DNA of 64,000 bases. It comes from Rhodococcus sp. NBC_00297. Its GTDB lineage: Bacteria; Actinomycetota; Actinomycetes; Mycobacteriales; Mycobacteriaceae. The notes under the pieces were generated by a model. It was not told the origin of the DNA. It searched no databases and saw only the letters and a program-made list of their open reading frames with translations. Shown piece by piece: positions 33,085 to 42,193 of the stretch; the stretch's first letter is position 1, and each line of letters starts with the position of its first letter. Both the position numbers and the translations under genes were made by a program. The DNA lies in assembly GCF_036173065.1 (NCBI RefSeq), contig NZ_CP108041.1:1922001-1986000 (forward strand). Direction: 5' to 3'.

Positions 33085-33654
33085 ATGACACCGCCGCGCG
33101 AGACCGCCGACCGTCACCGCGCCGTCGCCGCGACCTTCACCACGCTCGTCGAGTCCACGTCGGCCTGGGATGCCCCGGCGCCCGTGGACGGTTGGACCGC
33201 ACGTGATGTGGTGGCGCACCTCGTCGACTGGTTCCCGGCGTTTCTGACGACGGCCACCGGGCTGGAACTCGATCATGGGCGCTCACCACTCCAGGACCCG
33301 GTCGATGCCTGGCGTGTCCACAGCGACGCCGTGCAGAGAGTGCTGGACGGGCCGGACGCCGCGACCCCGTTCCACCATCCGATGATCGGCGAGATGCCAC
33401 TTCCCGCGGCGGTCGGCCAGTTCTACGTACCCGACGTCTTCATGCACTCGTGGGACCTCGCCGCGGCCGGCGGGCAGGACCTCTCACTCGACGCCGACTA
33501 CTGCGCCGAACTGGTCGACGGCATGCGGCCGATCGAGGAGCTCATGCGGTCGTCCGGCCAGTACGGGCCGGCTGTCGCCGTACCCGACGACGCCGACGAT
33601 CAGACGAGGCTACTCGGATTCATCGGGCGCGATCCGCATTTCCTCGGGCGCTGA
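33085..33654 (+). CDS. Maleylpyruvate isomerase/DinB-like (TIGR03086-type) protein
   Basis: 189 residues with the mycothiol-dependent DinB-fold layout: DRHRAVAATFTTLVESTSAW, then PVDGWTARDVVAHLVDWFPA (WTARDVVAHL is the hallmark) and YVPDVFMHSWDLAAAGGQD with metal-binding histidines. Relatives are mycothiol-dependent isomerases or S-transferases. CACAGT lies six bases upstream of ATG 33085, suggesting a leaderless start. The 271 bases before it (32814-33084) show no further gene. Confidence 0.8.
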   Translation: MTPPRETADRHRAVAATFTTLVESTSAWDAPAPVDGWTARDVVAHLVDWFPAFLTTATGLELDHGRSPLQDPVDAWRVHSDAVQRVLDGPDAATPFHHPMIGEMPLPAAVGQFYVPDVFMHSWDLAAAGGQDLSLDADYCAELVDGMRPIEELMRSSGQYGPAVAVPDDADDQTRLLGFIGRDPHFLGR

Positions 33655-33663
33655 GGCGCCGCG

Positions 33664-33822
33664 TCAGTCCTGCACTTCGTCTCGCTCGTGCTGCGTTCTC
33701 TGCTCGAGCTCGTCGTCGTCGAGATGGCTCGGTGTCTTGGCGTGAGCCCGGCGGTCCGGGTGCGCGTCCTCCGTGGGAACCAGGACGTCGTCGAGTGTGG
33801 GTTCGTCGTGTGGATCGGTCAT
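33664..33822 (-). CDS. Small acidic hypothetical protein (52 aa)
   Basis: Minus-strand ATG at 33822 to TGA at 33664. The product begins MTDPHDEPTLDDVLVPTEDA and ends HLDDDELEQRTQHERDEVQD: very acidic, helical and probably soluble, with normal codon use. No family recognised. It lies between the DinB-like gene and an SDR gene, convergent to the former. Confidence 0.5.
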   Translation of the reverse strand: MTDPHDEPTLDDVLVPTEDAHPDRRAHAKTPSHLDDDELEQRTQHERDEVQD

Positions 33823-33951
33823 GAGTGCGGCGTGCCCGCGGACGAGTCATCCAAACGTCCCCGTTCTCACTCCGCGATAACGACCCTGGACGCCCCAGAC
33901 CGTGCAGGTGTGATCTGGATGAGAATCATTCACCGAGTCACGGAGGTCTCC

Positions 33952-34737
33952 ATGAGCCAGAACCCACGCGTCGCCGTCGTCACCGGAGCAGCCCGAGGAA
34001 TCGGTAAGAGCATTGCCGAACGCCTGGGCCGAGACGGTCTTCACGTCGTCGTCGCCGACCTGCCTGGTTCGAAGGACGGTGTCGACGAGACCGTCGAGAC
34101 GATCGTCGGTGCCGGCGGTGTGGCCACGGGCGCCGCGGTCGACGTCGTGGACGAATCCTCGGTCGAATCGTTGGTGCGTACCGCGGTGGACGCAGGCGGG
34201 CGCCTCGACGTCTTCGTCGCGAATGCCGGAATCGCCCAGGTCGAGGAGCTGCTGAAATACGACAGCGCCGACTTCGACAAAATCTTCGACGTCAACGTCA
34301 AAGGCATCTTCAATTCCTACCGAGCCGCGGCCAACCAGTTCATCGCGCAGGGAGGCGGCGGCAAGATCATCGGCGCGGCCTCGATCGTCGCGTTCCGACC
34401 CTTCGCACTTCTCGGCCCCTACTCGGCGACGAAGTGGGCCGTACGCGGTCTCACCCAGGCCGCGGCCATGGAGTGGGCCGAACACGGCATCACCGTCAAT
34501 GCCTACGGCCCCGGCATCGTCGGCACGGCGATGTGGGATCTCATCGACGAGAAGCTCGCCGCGAAGCACGGCCAGCAGAAGGGCGAGGCGCTCGCCGAGA
34601 ACGCCCAGTCGATCCTGCTGGGCCGAGTATCGGTGCCCGACGATGTGGCGAAGCTCGTGAGCTTCATGGCATCTCCGGATTCCGACTACGTCACGGGTCA
34701 GACGATGCTCGTGGACGGTGGCATCCAGTTCTCCTGA
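33952..34737 (+). CDS. SDR oxidoreductase, acetoin/diacetyl reductase-like
   Basis: 261 residues: TGAARGIGKSIAERL at 11-25, NAG at 91-93, and the catalytic Ser144, Tyr157 and Lys161 (YSATKWAVRGLTQAAAMEW). The C-terminal part NAYGPGIVGTAMWDLIDEKL and the KHGQQKGEALAENAQSILLG region resemble (S)-acetoin-forming diacetyl reductase / 2,3-butanediol dehydrogenase (BudC). Exact substrate unsure. GGAGG six bases upstream of ATG 33952 supports the start. It faces the IclR gene, so no operon partner is evident. Confidence 0.85.
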   Translation: MSQNPRVAVVTGAARGIGKSIAERLGRDGLHVVVADLPGSKDGVDETVETIVGAGGVATGAAVDVVDESSVESLVRTAVDAGGRLDVFVANAGIAQVEELLKYDSADFDKIFDVNVKGIFNSYRAAANQFIAQGGGGKIIGAASIVAFRPFALLGPYSATKWAVRGLTQAAAMEWAEHGITVNAYGPGIVGTAMWDLIDEKLAAKHGQQKGEALAENAQSILLGRVSVPDDVAKLVSFMASPDSDYVTGQTMLVDGGIQFS

Positions 34738-34748
34738 CGCGGACGAGG

Positions 34749-35576
34749 TCAGCCGGTGCGCAACCACCGGCTGATCTCGTTCGCCGCGGACCGCAACGCG
34801 TGCTCCACCTCGGCCGCCCGTCGACGGTCCACTTCCCGATCGGGGGTGCTGATGGCCGCGGCTCCCATGACCGCACCCGACGCATCATGGACAGCCACTG
34901 CAGCGCACGCTTTCGTCGGAACGAATTCCTCACGCTCCCATGCCACCCCACGACGGGACACCTCGGCGAGGTGGTGTTCCAGTTCGTCGCGGTCGGTGAT
35001 GGTCGTGGACGTGAGCCGTTCGGTGCCATGGGTGTCGAGGTACTCGGCTGCGTCCTCGCGGGACATCGCAGCGAGCAGGATCTTGCCGAAGGCAGTCGCG
35101 TGCCCGGCCTCGTGGAAACCAAAGTTCAGCGGCGTGATGCGGGGGTGGGTGGCGCAGTCGGCGACATGCGCCACCACAACGTCGGACCCGCGGTAGACGG
35201 CGAAGTAGCTTGCCGTCCCCAGTGTCTCGTGCAGCTTCGAGATACGCTGCCGCACCGGCACAGGCACGCCGACCTGGCGATGCAGGCTGACACCGAGACG
35301 AGCCAACTTGTATCCCAGCTCGAACCGCTGTCGCGCTCGGAGATGAACGAGGTAGTCGCAACCGACGAGTACCTGCAGCAGACGGTAGGTCGTGGGCAGC
35401 GGGAAGCCCAGCACCTCGGAGACCTCCTTGGCGGTGGCGCCGCCGCGATCGGCCACCACCTCGAGCACGGCGAGGGTCTTCTCCACCGTGGCGACTCCGC
35501 CGGCTCCGGCGCGCCGCAACCGCGTCGGGACGTCGGGGGTCGGGGGATCACGGGGAATTCGATCGTCGTCGAGCAC
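34749..35576 (-). CDS. IclR-family transcriptional regulator
   Basis: 275 residues from a GTG at 35576. The winged helix lies at about 25-90 (VEKTLAVLEVVADRGGATAK, EVLGFPLPTTYRLLQVL) and the IclR effector domain follows (RLGVSLHRQVGVPVPVRQRI ... HATAFGKILLAAMSREDAAE, ... AISTPDREV). It may regulate the neighbouring SDR gene or a distant target. The frame is open upstream to 35963, but that part overlaps another small gene and is arginine-rich noise. The exact start is uncertain. Confidence 0.85.
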   Translation of the reverse strand: MLDDDRIPRDPPTPDVPTRLRRAGAGGVATVEKTLAVLEVVADRGGATAKEVSEVLGFPLPTTYRLLQVLVGCDYLVHLRARQRFELGYKLARLGVSLHRQVGVPVPVRQRISKLHETLGTASYFAVYRGSDVVVAHVADCATHPRITPLNFGFHEAGHATAFGKILLAAMSREDAAEYLDTHGTERLTSTTITDRDELEHHLAEVSRRGVAWEREEFVPTKACAAVAVHDASGAVMGAAAISTPDREVDRRRAAEVEHALRSAANEISRWLRTG

Positions 35577-35638
35577 ACCCCCATCGTCTCTCAGCACCGC
35601 CGCAGGGGGCGGAAGATCGAGCCCACGGGTTTCGTCGA

Positions 35639-35812
35639 TCACAGAACTCGACGGGCGCGACGGTCCAACTCGCGGCGCACCCGGGTGCACTCGTTGGAGA
35701 CCGACACGACGTCGTCCGGTGGCGCGTCGCGGGCAATGGCGGAACGGCGGTCCGTCACCAGCCGCTCGTACCGTTCCTGCAACAGATCGGTGGACATTTC
35801 CGCATAGTTCAT
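35639..35812 (-). CDS. Small hypothetical protein (57 aa)
   Basis: ATG 35812 (alternative ATG 35797) to TGA 35639; begins MNYAEMSTDLLQERYERLVT and continues with a charged helix ending RRELDRRARRVL. Codon use is like the neighbours. It is probably a soluble helical hairpin. It lies upstream of the IclR gene on the same strand (62 bp). No family recognised. Confidence 0.5.
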   Translation of the reverse strand: MNYAEMSTDLLQERYERLVTDRRSAIARDAPPDDVVSVSNECTRVRRELDRRARRVL

Positions 35813-36008
35813 CGCCCGACTCAGCTCTGACCGCGAGGGTGACCCGGCAGGTCACACCACACTCTCGATCTCCACGATCAGGATCCATCACCGGAGGTCG
35901 ACTCGGGCATGAATGGCAGATCCCCCACGGACGGTCCATTGACCCGTTCCATTGTGGCGCCACCCTCTCGCGACGCGGTTGACGTGGAGACCGGCCGCGC
36001 CTAATTTG

Positions 36009-36022
36009 GGTGAACCTTCACC
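36009..36022. promoter_or_regulatory. Palindromic site before the SnoaL-like gene
   Basis: GGTGAA-CC-TTCACC, a near-perfect palindrome 23 bases before ATG 36045. A second inverted pair, GTGACC/GGTCAC with a 5-base spacer, lies at 35839-35855. Apart from these, the 230 bases 35813-36044 hold no visible gene. The MarR protein encoded two genes on is a candidate ligand for the first site. Confidence 0.45.
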
Positions 36023-36044
36023 TGTATGGAACTGGAGCCCAGCG

Positions 36045-36401
36045 ATGGCAGAGTCGATCGAGCAGCTGATGCACGCCAACCTCCTGCAGGTCTTCGGCGA
36101 ACGGGACCCCGCGGCGAGGCGGGCCGCCATCGCGCGGACGTACACCGAGGACGTCGTCTTCTCCGATGCCGAGGCTCGGGTGCAGGGCCACGACGCACTC
36201 GATGCCAAGGTGCAGGCGATCCTCGACGACGCACCGGGATTCGTGTTCACCGCGGACGGCAGCGTTCACCTCATGCAGGACGCCGGCTACCTGGCGTGGG
36301 CACTCGGACCCGAGGGCTCCGATCCCGTCGTCCGCGGAGCCGATGTCGGCATCGTTCGCGACGGCCTCCTGGCACAGGTCTACACCGTCATCCTCACCTG
36401 A
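36045..36401 (+). CDS. SnoaL-like (NTF2-fold) protein
   Basis: 118 residues: MAESIEQLMHANLLQVFGER, then IARTYTEDVVFSDAEARVQG and the strand DGLLAQVYTVILT. This is the cone-shaped NTF2/SnoaL_2 fold, common to small isomerases, cyclases and ligand-binding proteins. GGAG about nine bases before the ATG supports the start. It precedes a MarR gene on the same strand by 55 bases. Confidence 0.8.
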   Translation: MAESIEQLMHANLLQVFGERDPAARRAAIARTYTEDVVFSDAEARVQGHDALDAKVQAILDDAPGFVFTADGSVHLMQDAGYLAWALGPEGSDPVVRGADVGIVRDGLLAQVYTVILT

Positions 36402-36456
36402 GGTCGGTGGCCGCCTCGATGCGGGCCGTCCGTCGTCGGCCGGGTACAACAGGACG

Positions 36457-36969
36457 ATGACCGAGTACGACGTGGCATCCGAGTCTCCTTACGCCTTTCT
36501 CGGCGAGGAGGAGACACGGGCCTGGTACGCCTACATGAAGGTGCACCTGCGGCTGCGCTACGAGATGGATCACCAGCTGCGCGGCGATCACGGCATCTCC
36601 CTGGCCGACTACGACGTACTGGTGGCGCTGGTCAGCGATCCCGAGCGCACGCTCTCGGTGTCCGACCTCGCCACCCGCATCGGCTCCGAGCGCAGCAGGG
36701 TCTCGCATCAGCTCCGCAGCCTGAGCGCACGGGGACTCGTGACCCTGGCGACCGACCCCGACGACCGTCGAGTGACCCGAGTTGCACTGTCCGACAGAGG
36801 TAACGACACCCTCGCCGATGTCTCGCCGCGACACATCGACTTCGTGCGGTCCGTCTTCTTCGATGCCCTCACTCCCCCTCAGGTGCAGGAGATGTCGACG
36901 ATGTTCGAGGGCATCTACGACCAGTTGATCCGACACGGGACACTGCCCCGGCCTGTCGACCATCCGTGA
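36457..36969 (+). CDS. MarR-family transcriptional regulator
   Basis: 170 residues: an N-terminal dimer helix (WYAYMKVHLRLRYEMDHQLR), the winged helix about 45-115 (LSVSDLATRIGSERSRVSHQ, LVTLATDPDDRRVTRVALS with the DxR wing) and a C-terminal dimerisation helix. TACAAC lies six bases before ATG 36457, so it is probably leaderless. It likely regulates the SnoaL-like gene and itself. Confidence 0.9.
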   Translation: MTEYDVASESPYAFLGEEETRAWYAYMKVHLRLRYEMDHQLRGDHGISLADYDVLVALVSDPERTLSVSDLATRIGSERSRVSHQLRSLSARGLVTLATDPDDRRVTRVALSDRGNDTLADVSPRHIDFVRSVFFDALTPPQVQEMSTMFEGIYDQLIRHGTLPRPVDHP

Positions 36970-37207
36970 GTCACCCGACGCCGATCAGTCGGAGTCGGAC
37001 GGGAACCCGGGAGAGCAACGACACATCGGATCTCACGGCGCTTCTCACGGGTTACCGACCCTCGAACACTTCCTGACACCGAGACTGGCGCGATTCACGA
37101 ACTCCTGGTCGCCCGCTGCTCAGGAAACGGACCGCACGGCGCACGACGCGAGATACGCGGTGTCCGTTCATGCGAGCGTCGGGGCCCGCATGATGCAGAA
37201 TCAGTCC

Positions 37208-37867
37208 ATGACCACGGCGGAGTACGCATCTCCGCGACGAGCGCGCCCACCATTTCTCGATGTCGATCGGTCCGATCGTGCAGCGACCGAGGCGAAGGCC
37301 GCTGCGCTGGACCGAGACCTTCGCGACCGATGCGGTGTCCTGCTCGGCCTGATCGCCTCCGGGGACGACCGCGCGATGGTCGAACTGATGCTGGTCACTC
37401 GACCCGTGGTGTTCGCAGCGGCGTTGCGAGTTCTCGGAGACCGTGCGCGCGCCGAGGACACGGCTCAGGAGACGTACTTCCAGGTGTGGACCTCGGCCGG
37501 AACGTTCGACTCCGACCGAGGGACACCTCACGCCTGGTTGGCGACTCTCGCGCGCCGACGAGCGATCGACCGTTCGCGCTCCGACACGGCGTCGGCGAGG
37601 CGGGACACGGCGTACACCGCATCGCATTTCGACCGCGCTCACGACGGCGTCTGGGAAGCGGTGTGGACGAACGCCGACAACGATCTGCTGACGAAGGCGC
37701 TGATCGAACTGACCAGTCTGCAGAGAACCGCTGTCGACCTGGTCTACTTCCAGGGCCTGTCGTGCCGCGAAGCAGCCGAGCGGCTCGGCGTACCTCATGC
37801 CACCGTCAAGACCCGCGTGCGAGACGCCGTGCTGCGCTTGCGACTTCACCTCGCGCGCACCGCCTGA
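37208..37867 (+). CDS. ECF sigma factor (SigK-type length)
   Basis: 219 residues from ATG 37208 (in-frame starts at 37160 and 37190-37193 exist). Region 2 is RVLGDRARAEDTAQETYFQV and AWLATLARRRAIDRSRSD; region 4 is LTSLQRTAVDLVYFQGLSCR and AAERLGVPHATVKTRVRDAV. A CAGAAT hexamer six bases before the ATG points to a leaderless start. No anti-sigma gene is next to it; the downstream gene is convergent. The 238 bases upstream (36970-37207) show no gene and no clear promoter. Confidence 0.85.
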   Translation: MTTAEYASPRRARPPFLDVDRSDRAATEAKAAALDRDLRDRCGVLLGLIASGDDRAMVELMLVTRPVVFAAALRVLGDRARAEDTAQETYFQVWTSAGTFDSDRGTPHAWLATLARRRAIDRSRSDTASARRDTAYTASHFDRAHDGVWEAVWTNADNDLLTKALIELTSLQRTAVDLVYFQGLSCREAAERLGVPHATVKTRVRDAVLRLRLHLARTA

Positions 37868-37875
37868 GCGAGCGC

Positions 37876-39402
37876 TCAGAGGGTGCAGCGAGTCCCTGCC
37901 TCGGGTGTGGCCAGCTCGACGAGATAGTCGGCCACGATGTCGTTCACGCAGGCATTCGCACCGGAGATCGCGACGGTGTGCTGCTCGCCGTCCACGGGGA
38001 GCAGCGTTCCGCCCAGAGTGTCCGCGAGGTTCACACCTCCTTCGTAGGGCGTGGACGGATCACCCGTGATCGAGATCGTCAGAGTGTCGGGAACGCCCTC
38101 GACATCCTGTGCGTAGGGAATTCCGAGTGTCGGCTCGGCCGGCCAGAACTCGCACGGATCACGAGCTCCCTCCGGACCGAGTCCCGCGTCCGTGAACGGC
38201 GCGATCTCCTGAATTCTCCGTTTGAGCTCGACTTCCTCCTCCGGTGTGTTGCGGTCCTCGTCCATGCAATTGACGGCGTAGAGCGCTTCGCTGAAGTTGG
38301 GGTGGGTGCCGTCCTCGTCGCGGCCGCCGAACACGTCGAGGATCTTCAGCAACGTGTCTCCCTGTCCCGCAGTGACCTCGGCTATCCCTCGGATGATGAC
38401 AGGCCACACCGTCGAGTCGTAGAGTCCCGCGACCACCGCTCCGTATGCAGCGTCGAAGTCGAGGCGCCGACCGCTCTCGGTGACGATGGGATTCTCGACG
38501 AGAGGCCTGACGATGTCCTGGAACCTCTCGACCGCCCTGCTCGGATCGGGGCCCAGCGGACAGTCCGGAGACGCCGCACAGGACGCGGCCATCTCGTCGA
38601 ACGAGCGCTGGAAGCCGGTGAACTGGTCGACTCTGCGGTCGGCCGTGCTCTGAGCGGGGTCGATGGCGCCGTCCAGGACCATGGCGCGCACGTTCTGAGG
38701 GAACATCTCGGCGTACACCGCTCCCAGTCTCGTTCCGTAACTCTGACCGAGGTAGCTCAGTTTCTCGTCGCCGAGCACCTCTCGCAGAATGTCCATGTCC
38801 CGCGCGGCATCTCGAGTTCCGACCGCCGAGAGGACGTCGTCGCCGCCCGAGCGCTCGGCGCAGCGTTCGACCAGGCGACGCGAGTCGTCCTCCGTCAGCG
38901 TTCTCGAGCCGGTCAGCACCGTGGTGTACGCCTCGCCGGCGTCGTTCTCGGCATCGGTGAAACAGTCGATCGCCGGTGTCGACGCACCGACCCCGCGAGG
39001 ATCGAAGCCGATCAGGTCGAAGTGTTCGGTCACGCGACTGTCCGCCAAGGTCGTCGCACCCGCGGCGGCCATGCTCATTCCCGGCCCACCGGGCCCACCC
39101 GGATTGAGCAGCAGTGACCCGATTCGCTCACCCCGCGCGGGTGCCTTCAGCAGGGCGATCTGCGCCGTCCGACCGTCGGGATCGTCGTAGTCCAACGGCA
39201 CGGTCACGTGAGCACACTCGAAGGTCGGGTCGGCGGCGAACGCAGTGGCATCGGCCGATGTCACCGCGTACCCGTCGCACGATTCGAAGGCCACGTCCTG
39301 GCCGTGAACACTGCTCAGATCCGGCTCGGTCCGCGGTTGCGCACACCCGGCGAGCACCAGCGCAGTGACTGCCACGGTGACTCCTGCCGTCCTGCGGCTC
39401 AC
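37876..39402 (-). CDS. TAP-like alpha/beta hydrolase lipoprotein (tripeptidyl aminopeptidase family), copy 1
   Basis: 508 residues. The lipobox LVLAGC puts the lipid-modified Cys at residue 20, so it is anchored outside the membrane. NPGGPGGPG is the oxyanion loop, S222 sits in GQSYGT, the acid in ITGDPSTPYE and the histidine in GEQHTVAISG; a TAP-like C-terminal domain is present. Such enzymes remove N-terminal tripeptides or act as esterases on the cell surface. GTG 39402 overlaps the stop of the S9 peptidase gene, giving a peptidase operon. A paralogue lies at 42194-43732. Confidence 0.88.
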   Translation of the reverse strand: MSRRTAGVTVAVTALVLAGCAQPRTEPDLSSVHGQDVAFESCDGYAVTSADATAFAADPTFECAHVTVPLDYDDPDGRTAQIALLKAPARGERIGSLLLNPGGPGGPGMSMAAAGATTLADSRVTEHFDLIGFDPRGVGASTPAIDCFTDAENDAGEAYTTVLTGSRTLTEDDSRRLVERCAERSGGDDVLSAVGTRDAARDMDILREVLGDEKLSYLGQSYGTRLGAVYAEMFPQNVRAMVLDGAIDPAQSTADRRVDQFTGFQRSFDEMAASCAASPDCPLGPDPSRAVERFQDIVRPLVENPIVTESGRRLDFDAAYGAVVAGLYDSTVWPVIIRGIAEVTAGQGDTLLKILDVFGGRDEDGTHPNFSEALYAVNCMDEDRNTPEEEVELKRRIQEIAPFTDAGLGPEGARDPCEFWPAEPTLGIPYAQDVEGVPDTLTISITGDPSTPYEGGVNLADTLGGTLLPVDGEQHTVAISGANACVNDIVADYLVELATPEAGTRCTL

Positions 39403-41342
39403 GACAGCGACCCGCTCGGTGCGTGGACGGACGAGGGACTCGCGGAATGCTCGCGCCCACCAAGGTGCTGGGCGAGGAACCGCTCGACCTCGCTGTAGAA
39501 CGCGATGGTGTTCTCGGGGTTGACGAACCCGTGTCCTTCGTCGTCGAAGACGAGGTAGTCGACGTGGACCCCACACGAGCGGAGGGTGGCGACGACGTTG
39601 TCGGACTCGGCTCTGGTGACACGAGGGTCGTTGGCTCCCTGCGCGATGAGCAGGGGCGCCATGGACGCGTCGAGACGGCTGATCGGGGACCGCGCGAGCA
39701 TGTCCGCTTCCTGCTCCGGGTCACTCGGGTCGCCGACGAACCGGTACCAGTTGTTGACCAGGCTGGCCCGGAGAAAGGACGGTTGTGTCCTCATGAAGTT
39801 GGCGAGGTCCGAGATGCCGACCAGATCGACCGCCGCGGTGAACACGTCGGGGGTGAAGGTCGCGCCGACCAACGCGGCGTACCCGCCGTACGAGCCGCCC
39901 ATGATCGCGACGCGCTCACGATCGGCGTACCCCTGCTGTACGGCCCACTCCACCGCGTCGACCAGGTCGTCGTGCATCGCGCCCGCGAATTCCCCCACCG
40001 CGGCGTTGGTGTGAGCCTTCCCGTAGCCGGTGGAACCGCGGAAGTTGACCTGCAGCACGGCATACCCGCGGTTGGCGAGCATCTGCACGACGGAATCGAA
40101 GCCCCACGAGTCGCGATACCAGGGGCCGCCGTGCACGAACAGCACCAGCGGCAGCGCGGTCGGGTCGACGCCGAGAGGCAACGTCAGGAAAGACGGCAGC
40201 GCACGCCCGTCGCGCGCCTCGATGGTCACCGGTTCCATCGGCGCCATCGCGGTCGGCTCGAGATGCGGGTACGGACGGAACAACTGGCGGCTCGCACCCG
40301 CGGTGTGGTCGTAGAGAAAGGTGACAGCGGGATCCCGATCGTGCACGAAGCTGACGGTCCAGCGCAGTCCGCTCCGGTCCGAGGACAGTGCGCCGACATC
40401 GCCGTCCGAGAGCTGTTCGAGTGCGCGCAGGATCTCTCCGAAGCGCGGGTCGAGCACCCGTATCTCCTGACGCTCGCCCAGGTATCGCACCCCGAGCAGG
40501 TCGCCGGTCTCGGCGTCGCAGATCAGGGGCGACAATGTCTGTTCGACAGCGCGGCGGGCTGCGTCGAGTTCCAACGTCGGGTGCGAGTCGACGACGGTCT
40601 CCTCGCCGGTGTCGAGGTCGACGCGCACGAGGTGAGTCAGATCGCGCCCGCGGGTCGAGCCCATCCACAAGCCTGTACCGTCCGGGGTCATCTCGGTCGG
40701 GGTGATCCCGATCGGGTAGTCCGTGGCGTCGATCGACGCGATCGGAGTCCGTGTTCCCGACGGGGTGACCCGGGACAGGAGCAGGTGGCCGTCGTCGGTC
40801 GTCTCCTGCTCGACGAGAATGTCGCCATCCGCGAGCATCAGCAATCGGTCCGTTCCGGCGCTGCGCCCGATCATGGTGATCTCACCGGTCGCGACGTCGA
40901 TCCTGTGAAGGTCGAACTCGGCAGGGTTCCGCGCGTTGAGCATCACCGTGTAGCTGCCTGTACTCCCGCGCACCGGCAGGAGTCCGACAGCACGAGCGCC
41001 GGGGAACGGCGTGAGATCGACGGCGGGACTGCAGGGATCGTCGAGATCGACACGGAACACGTGGTGGTTCTCGTCGCCTCCACTGTCCTGCAGGTACAGC
41101 AGCCACCGGGGGTCGTCGGTCCACTCGAACTTCATGACGCTGCGGGTCTCGTCAGCGCTCACGCATCGTGCATCACCCACGGCGGAGAGATCCGGGGCGA
41201 TGTCCTGCACCCAGACGTTGAGCCTGTTCCTCCACGGTGCGAGGAAGGCGATTCTGTTGCCTTCCGGAGAGATTCGGGCACCGACCGCGGCGGGCGGGCC
41301 GAAGAGGTCGTCGATCGCGATCAGATCGGGTGCAGTGGTCAT
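39399..41342 (-). CDS. S9 family prolyl oligopeptidase-like peptidase
   Basis: 647 residues: an N-terminal beta-propeller (VGARISPEGNRIAFLAPWRN and similar blades) and a C-terminal hydrolase domain. The nucleophile is in MGGSYGGYAALVGA, the acid in IAQGANDPRVTRAES and the histidine in FDDEGHGFVNPENT. No signal peptide, so it is cytosolic and should cut short peptides taken up by the cell. It is co-operonic with the downstream surface hydrolase (GTGA overlap), consistent with peptide salvage from outside to inside. Confidence 0.9.
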   Translation of the reverse strand: MTTAPDLIAIDDLFGPPAAVGARISPEGNRIAFLAPWRNRLNVWVQDIAPDLSAVGDARCVSADETRSVMKFEWTDDPRWLLYLQDSGGDENHHVFRVDLDDPCSPAVDLTPFPGARAVGLLPVRGSTGSYTVMLNARNPAEFDLHRIDVATGEITMIGRSAGTDRLLMLADGDILVEQETTDDGHLLLSRVTPSGTRTPIASIDATDYPIGITPTEMTPDGTGLWMGSTRGRDLTHLVRVDLDTGEETVVDSHPTLELDAARRAVEQTLSPLICDAETGDLLGVRYLGERQEIRVLDPRFGEILRALEQLSDGDVGALSSDRSGLRWTVSFVHDRDPAVTFLYDHTAGASRQLFRPYPHLEPTAMAPMEPVTIEARDGRALPSFLTLPLGVDPTALPLVLFVHGGPWYRDSWGFDSVVQMLANRGYAVLQVNFRGSTGYGKAHTNAAVGEFAGAMHDDLVDAVEWAVQQGYADRERVAIMGGSYGGYAALVGATFTPDVFTAAVDLVGISDLANFMRTQPSFLRASLVNNWYRFVGDPSDPEQEADMLARSPISRLDASMAPLLIAQGANDPRVTRAESDNVVATLRSCGVHVDYLVFDDEGHGFVNPENTIAFYSEVERFLAQHLGGREHSASPSSVHAPSGSLS

Positions 41343-41397
41343 GGGAGGTCCTCTCCTCTGGTGGGGCGGGTGTCGAGCTGTCTGTCAGTGGTGTCTC

Positions 41398-42039
41398 TCA
41401 ACGGACGAAGTGGGTGGTCGAACGCCGGAACGCCCAGACGGTGACCACCACGGCGACCGCGAACAACGGCGCACCCATCGCGATTCTCGCGACGGCGAGC
41501 CAGCCGGTGGCGTCGGTGTCGTACAGCCAGTCCTGCACGAGGTACCGGGCACCGAAGAGCACCGCGAAGGTGAGAGTGGCGACGTCGTGGGCGCGGCGCA
41601 CCGAGGAGTTCCGTCGCCATGCATATCGGTTGCCGTGCAGCGCGTTCCACAGCAGGCCGGTCACCGGTCTGCGGATCAACACCGATGCGAGTACCACGAC
41701 GCCGGCCACCAGGCTGGTCCAGATGCCGAGAAGGAAGTAGCCGCTCGCACTGCCACTCATCGCCGCGACGGCGCCGGCGGCGAGAACGCCGACGAGACCG
41801 CCGCTCGCCCCGGCGATCGACTCACCACCTCGGACGCGATGGACGGTCAGTCCCAGTGCGACGAGCACCGCGGCGCCGATCGCGACCGGCAGCGTCCAGA
41901 CGGCGTTCGCGACGACGAACACGATCACCGGTATCGCGGTGCGGATCATGCCGCTGGTGCCACCCAGACTGTCCACCACCCTCGCGCCGGCATCGGTGGT
42001 CGGTGCGTCCTGCGTGCTGTCGTGCGGCGGGTTCGTCAT
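41398..42039 (-). CDS. DUF3159 membrane protein
   Basis: 213 residues with about six transmembrane helices; SLGGTSGMIRTAIPVIVFVV at the start and RPVTGLLWNALHGN in the middle are DUF3159 marks. Function unknown; conserved in actinobacteria. Acidic N-terminal tail in the cytosol. It precedes the S9 gene by 55 bases on the same strand, and tandem TGACA/TGTCA palindromes lie upstream. Confidence 0.82.
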   Translation of the reverse strand: MTNPPHDSTQDAPTTDAGARVVDSLGGTSGMIRTAIPVIVFVVANAVWTLPVAIGAAVLVALGLTVHRVRGGESIAGASGGLVGVLAAGAVAAMSGSASGYFLLGIWTSLVAGVVVLASVLIRRPVTGLLWNALHGNRYAWRRNSSVRRAHDVATLTFAVLFGARYLVQDWLYDTDATGWLAVARIAMGAPLFAVAVVVTVWAFRRSTTHFVR

Positions 42040-42142
42040 GTCGCCCTCCTTGCGCCTCGGTCGATCCGGTCGAATGTGTTCATCGACAACCAGAGTCGTC
42101 GAGCTGACCGACCGCTGCCAGTGCCTGCGTGCACCGGATACG

Positions 42143-42178
42143 GTGACACTGTCATCGACCGGTCATGACAGATGTCAC
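42143..42178. promoter_or_regulatory. Tandem TGACA-n-TGTCA palindromes upstream of the DUF3159 gene
   Basis: Two small palindromes, TGACA-C-TGTCA (42144-42154) and TGACA-GA-TGTCA (42166-42177). Together they form a larger inverted repeat (GTGACA...TGTCAT / ATGACA...TGTCAC) that could also act as a hairpin terminator for neither strand, since no T-run follows. An operator is more likely. Confidence 0.55.
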
Positions 42179-42193
42179 GGCGTCAGCCGGTGC

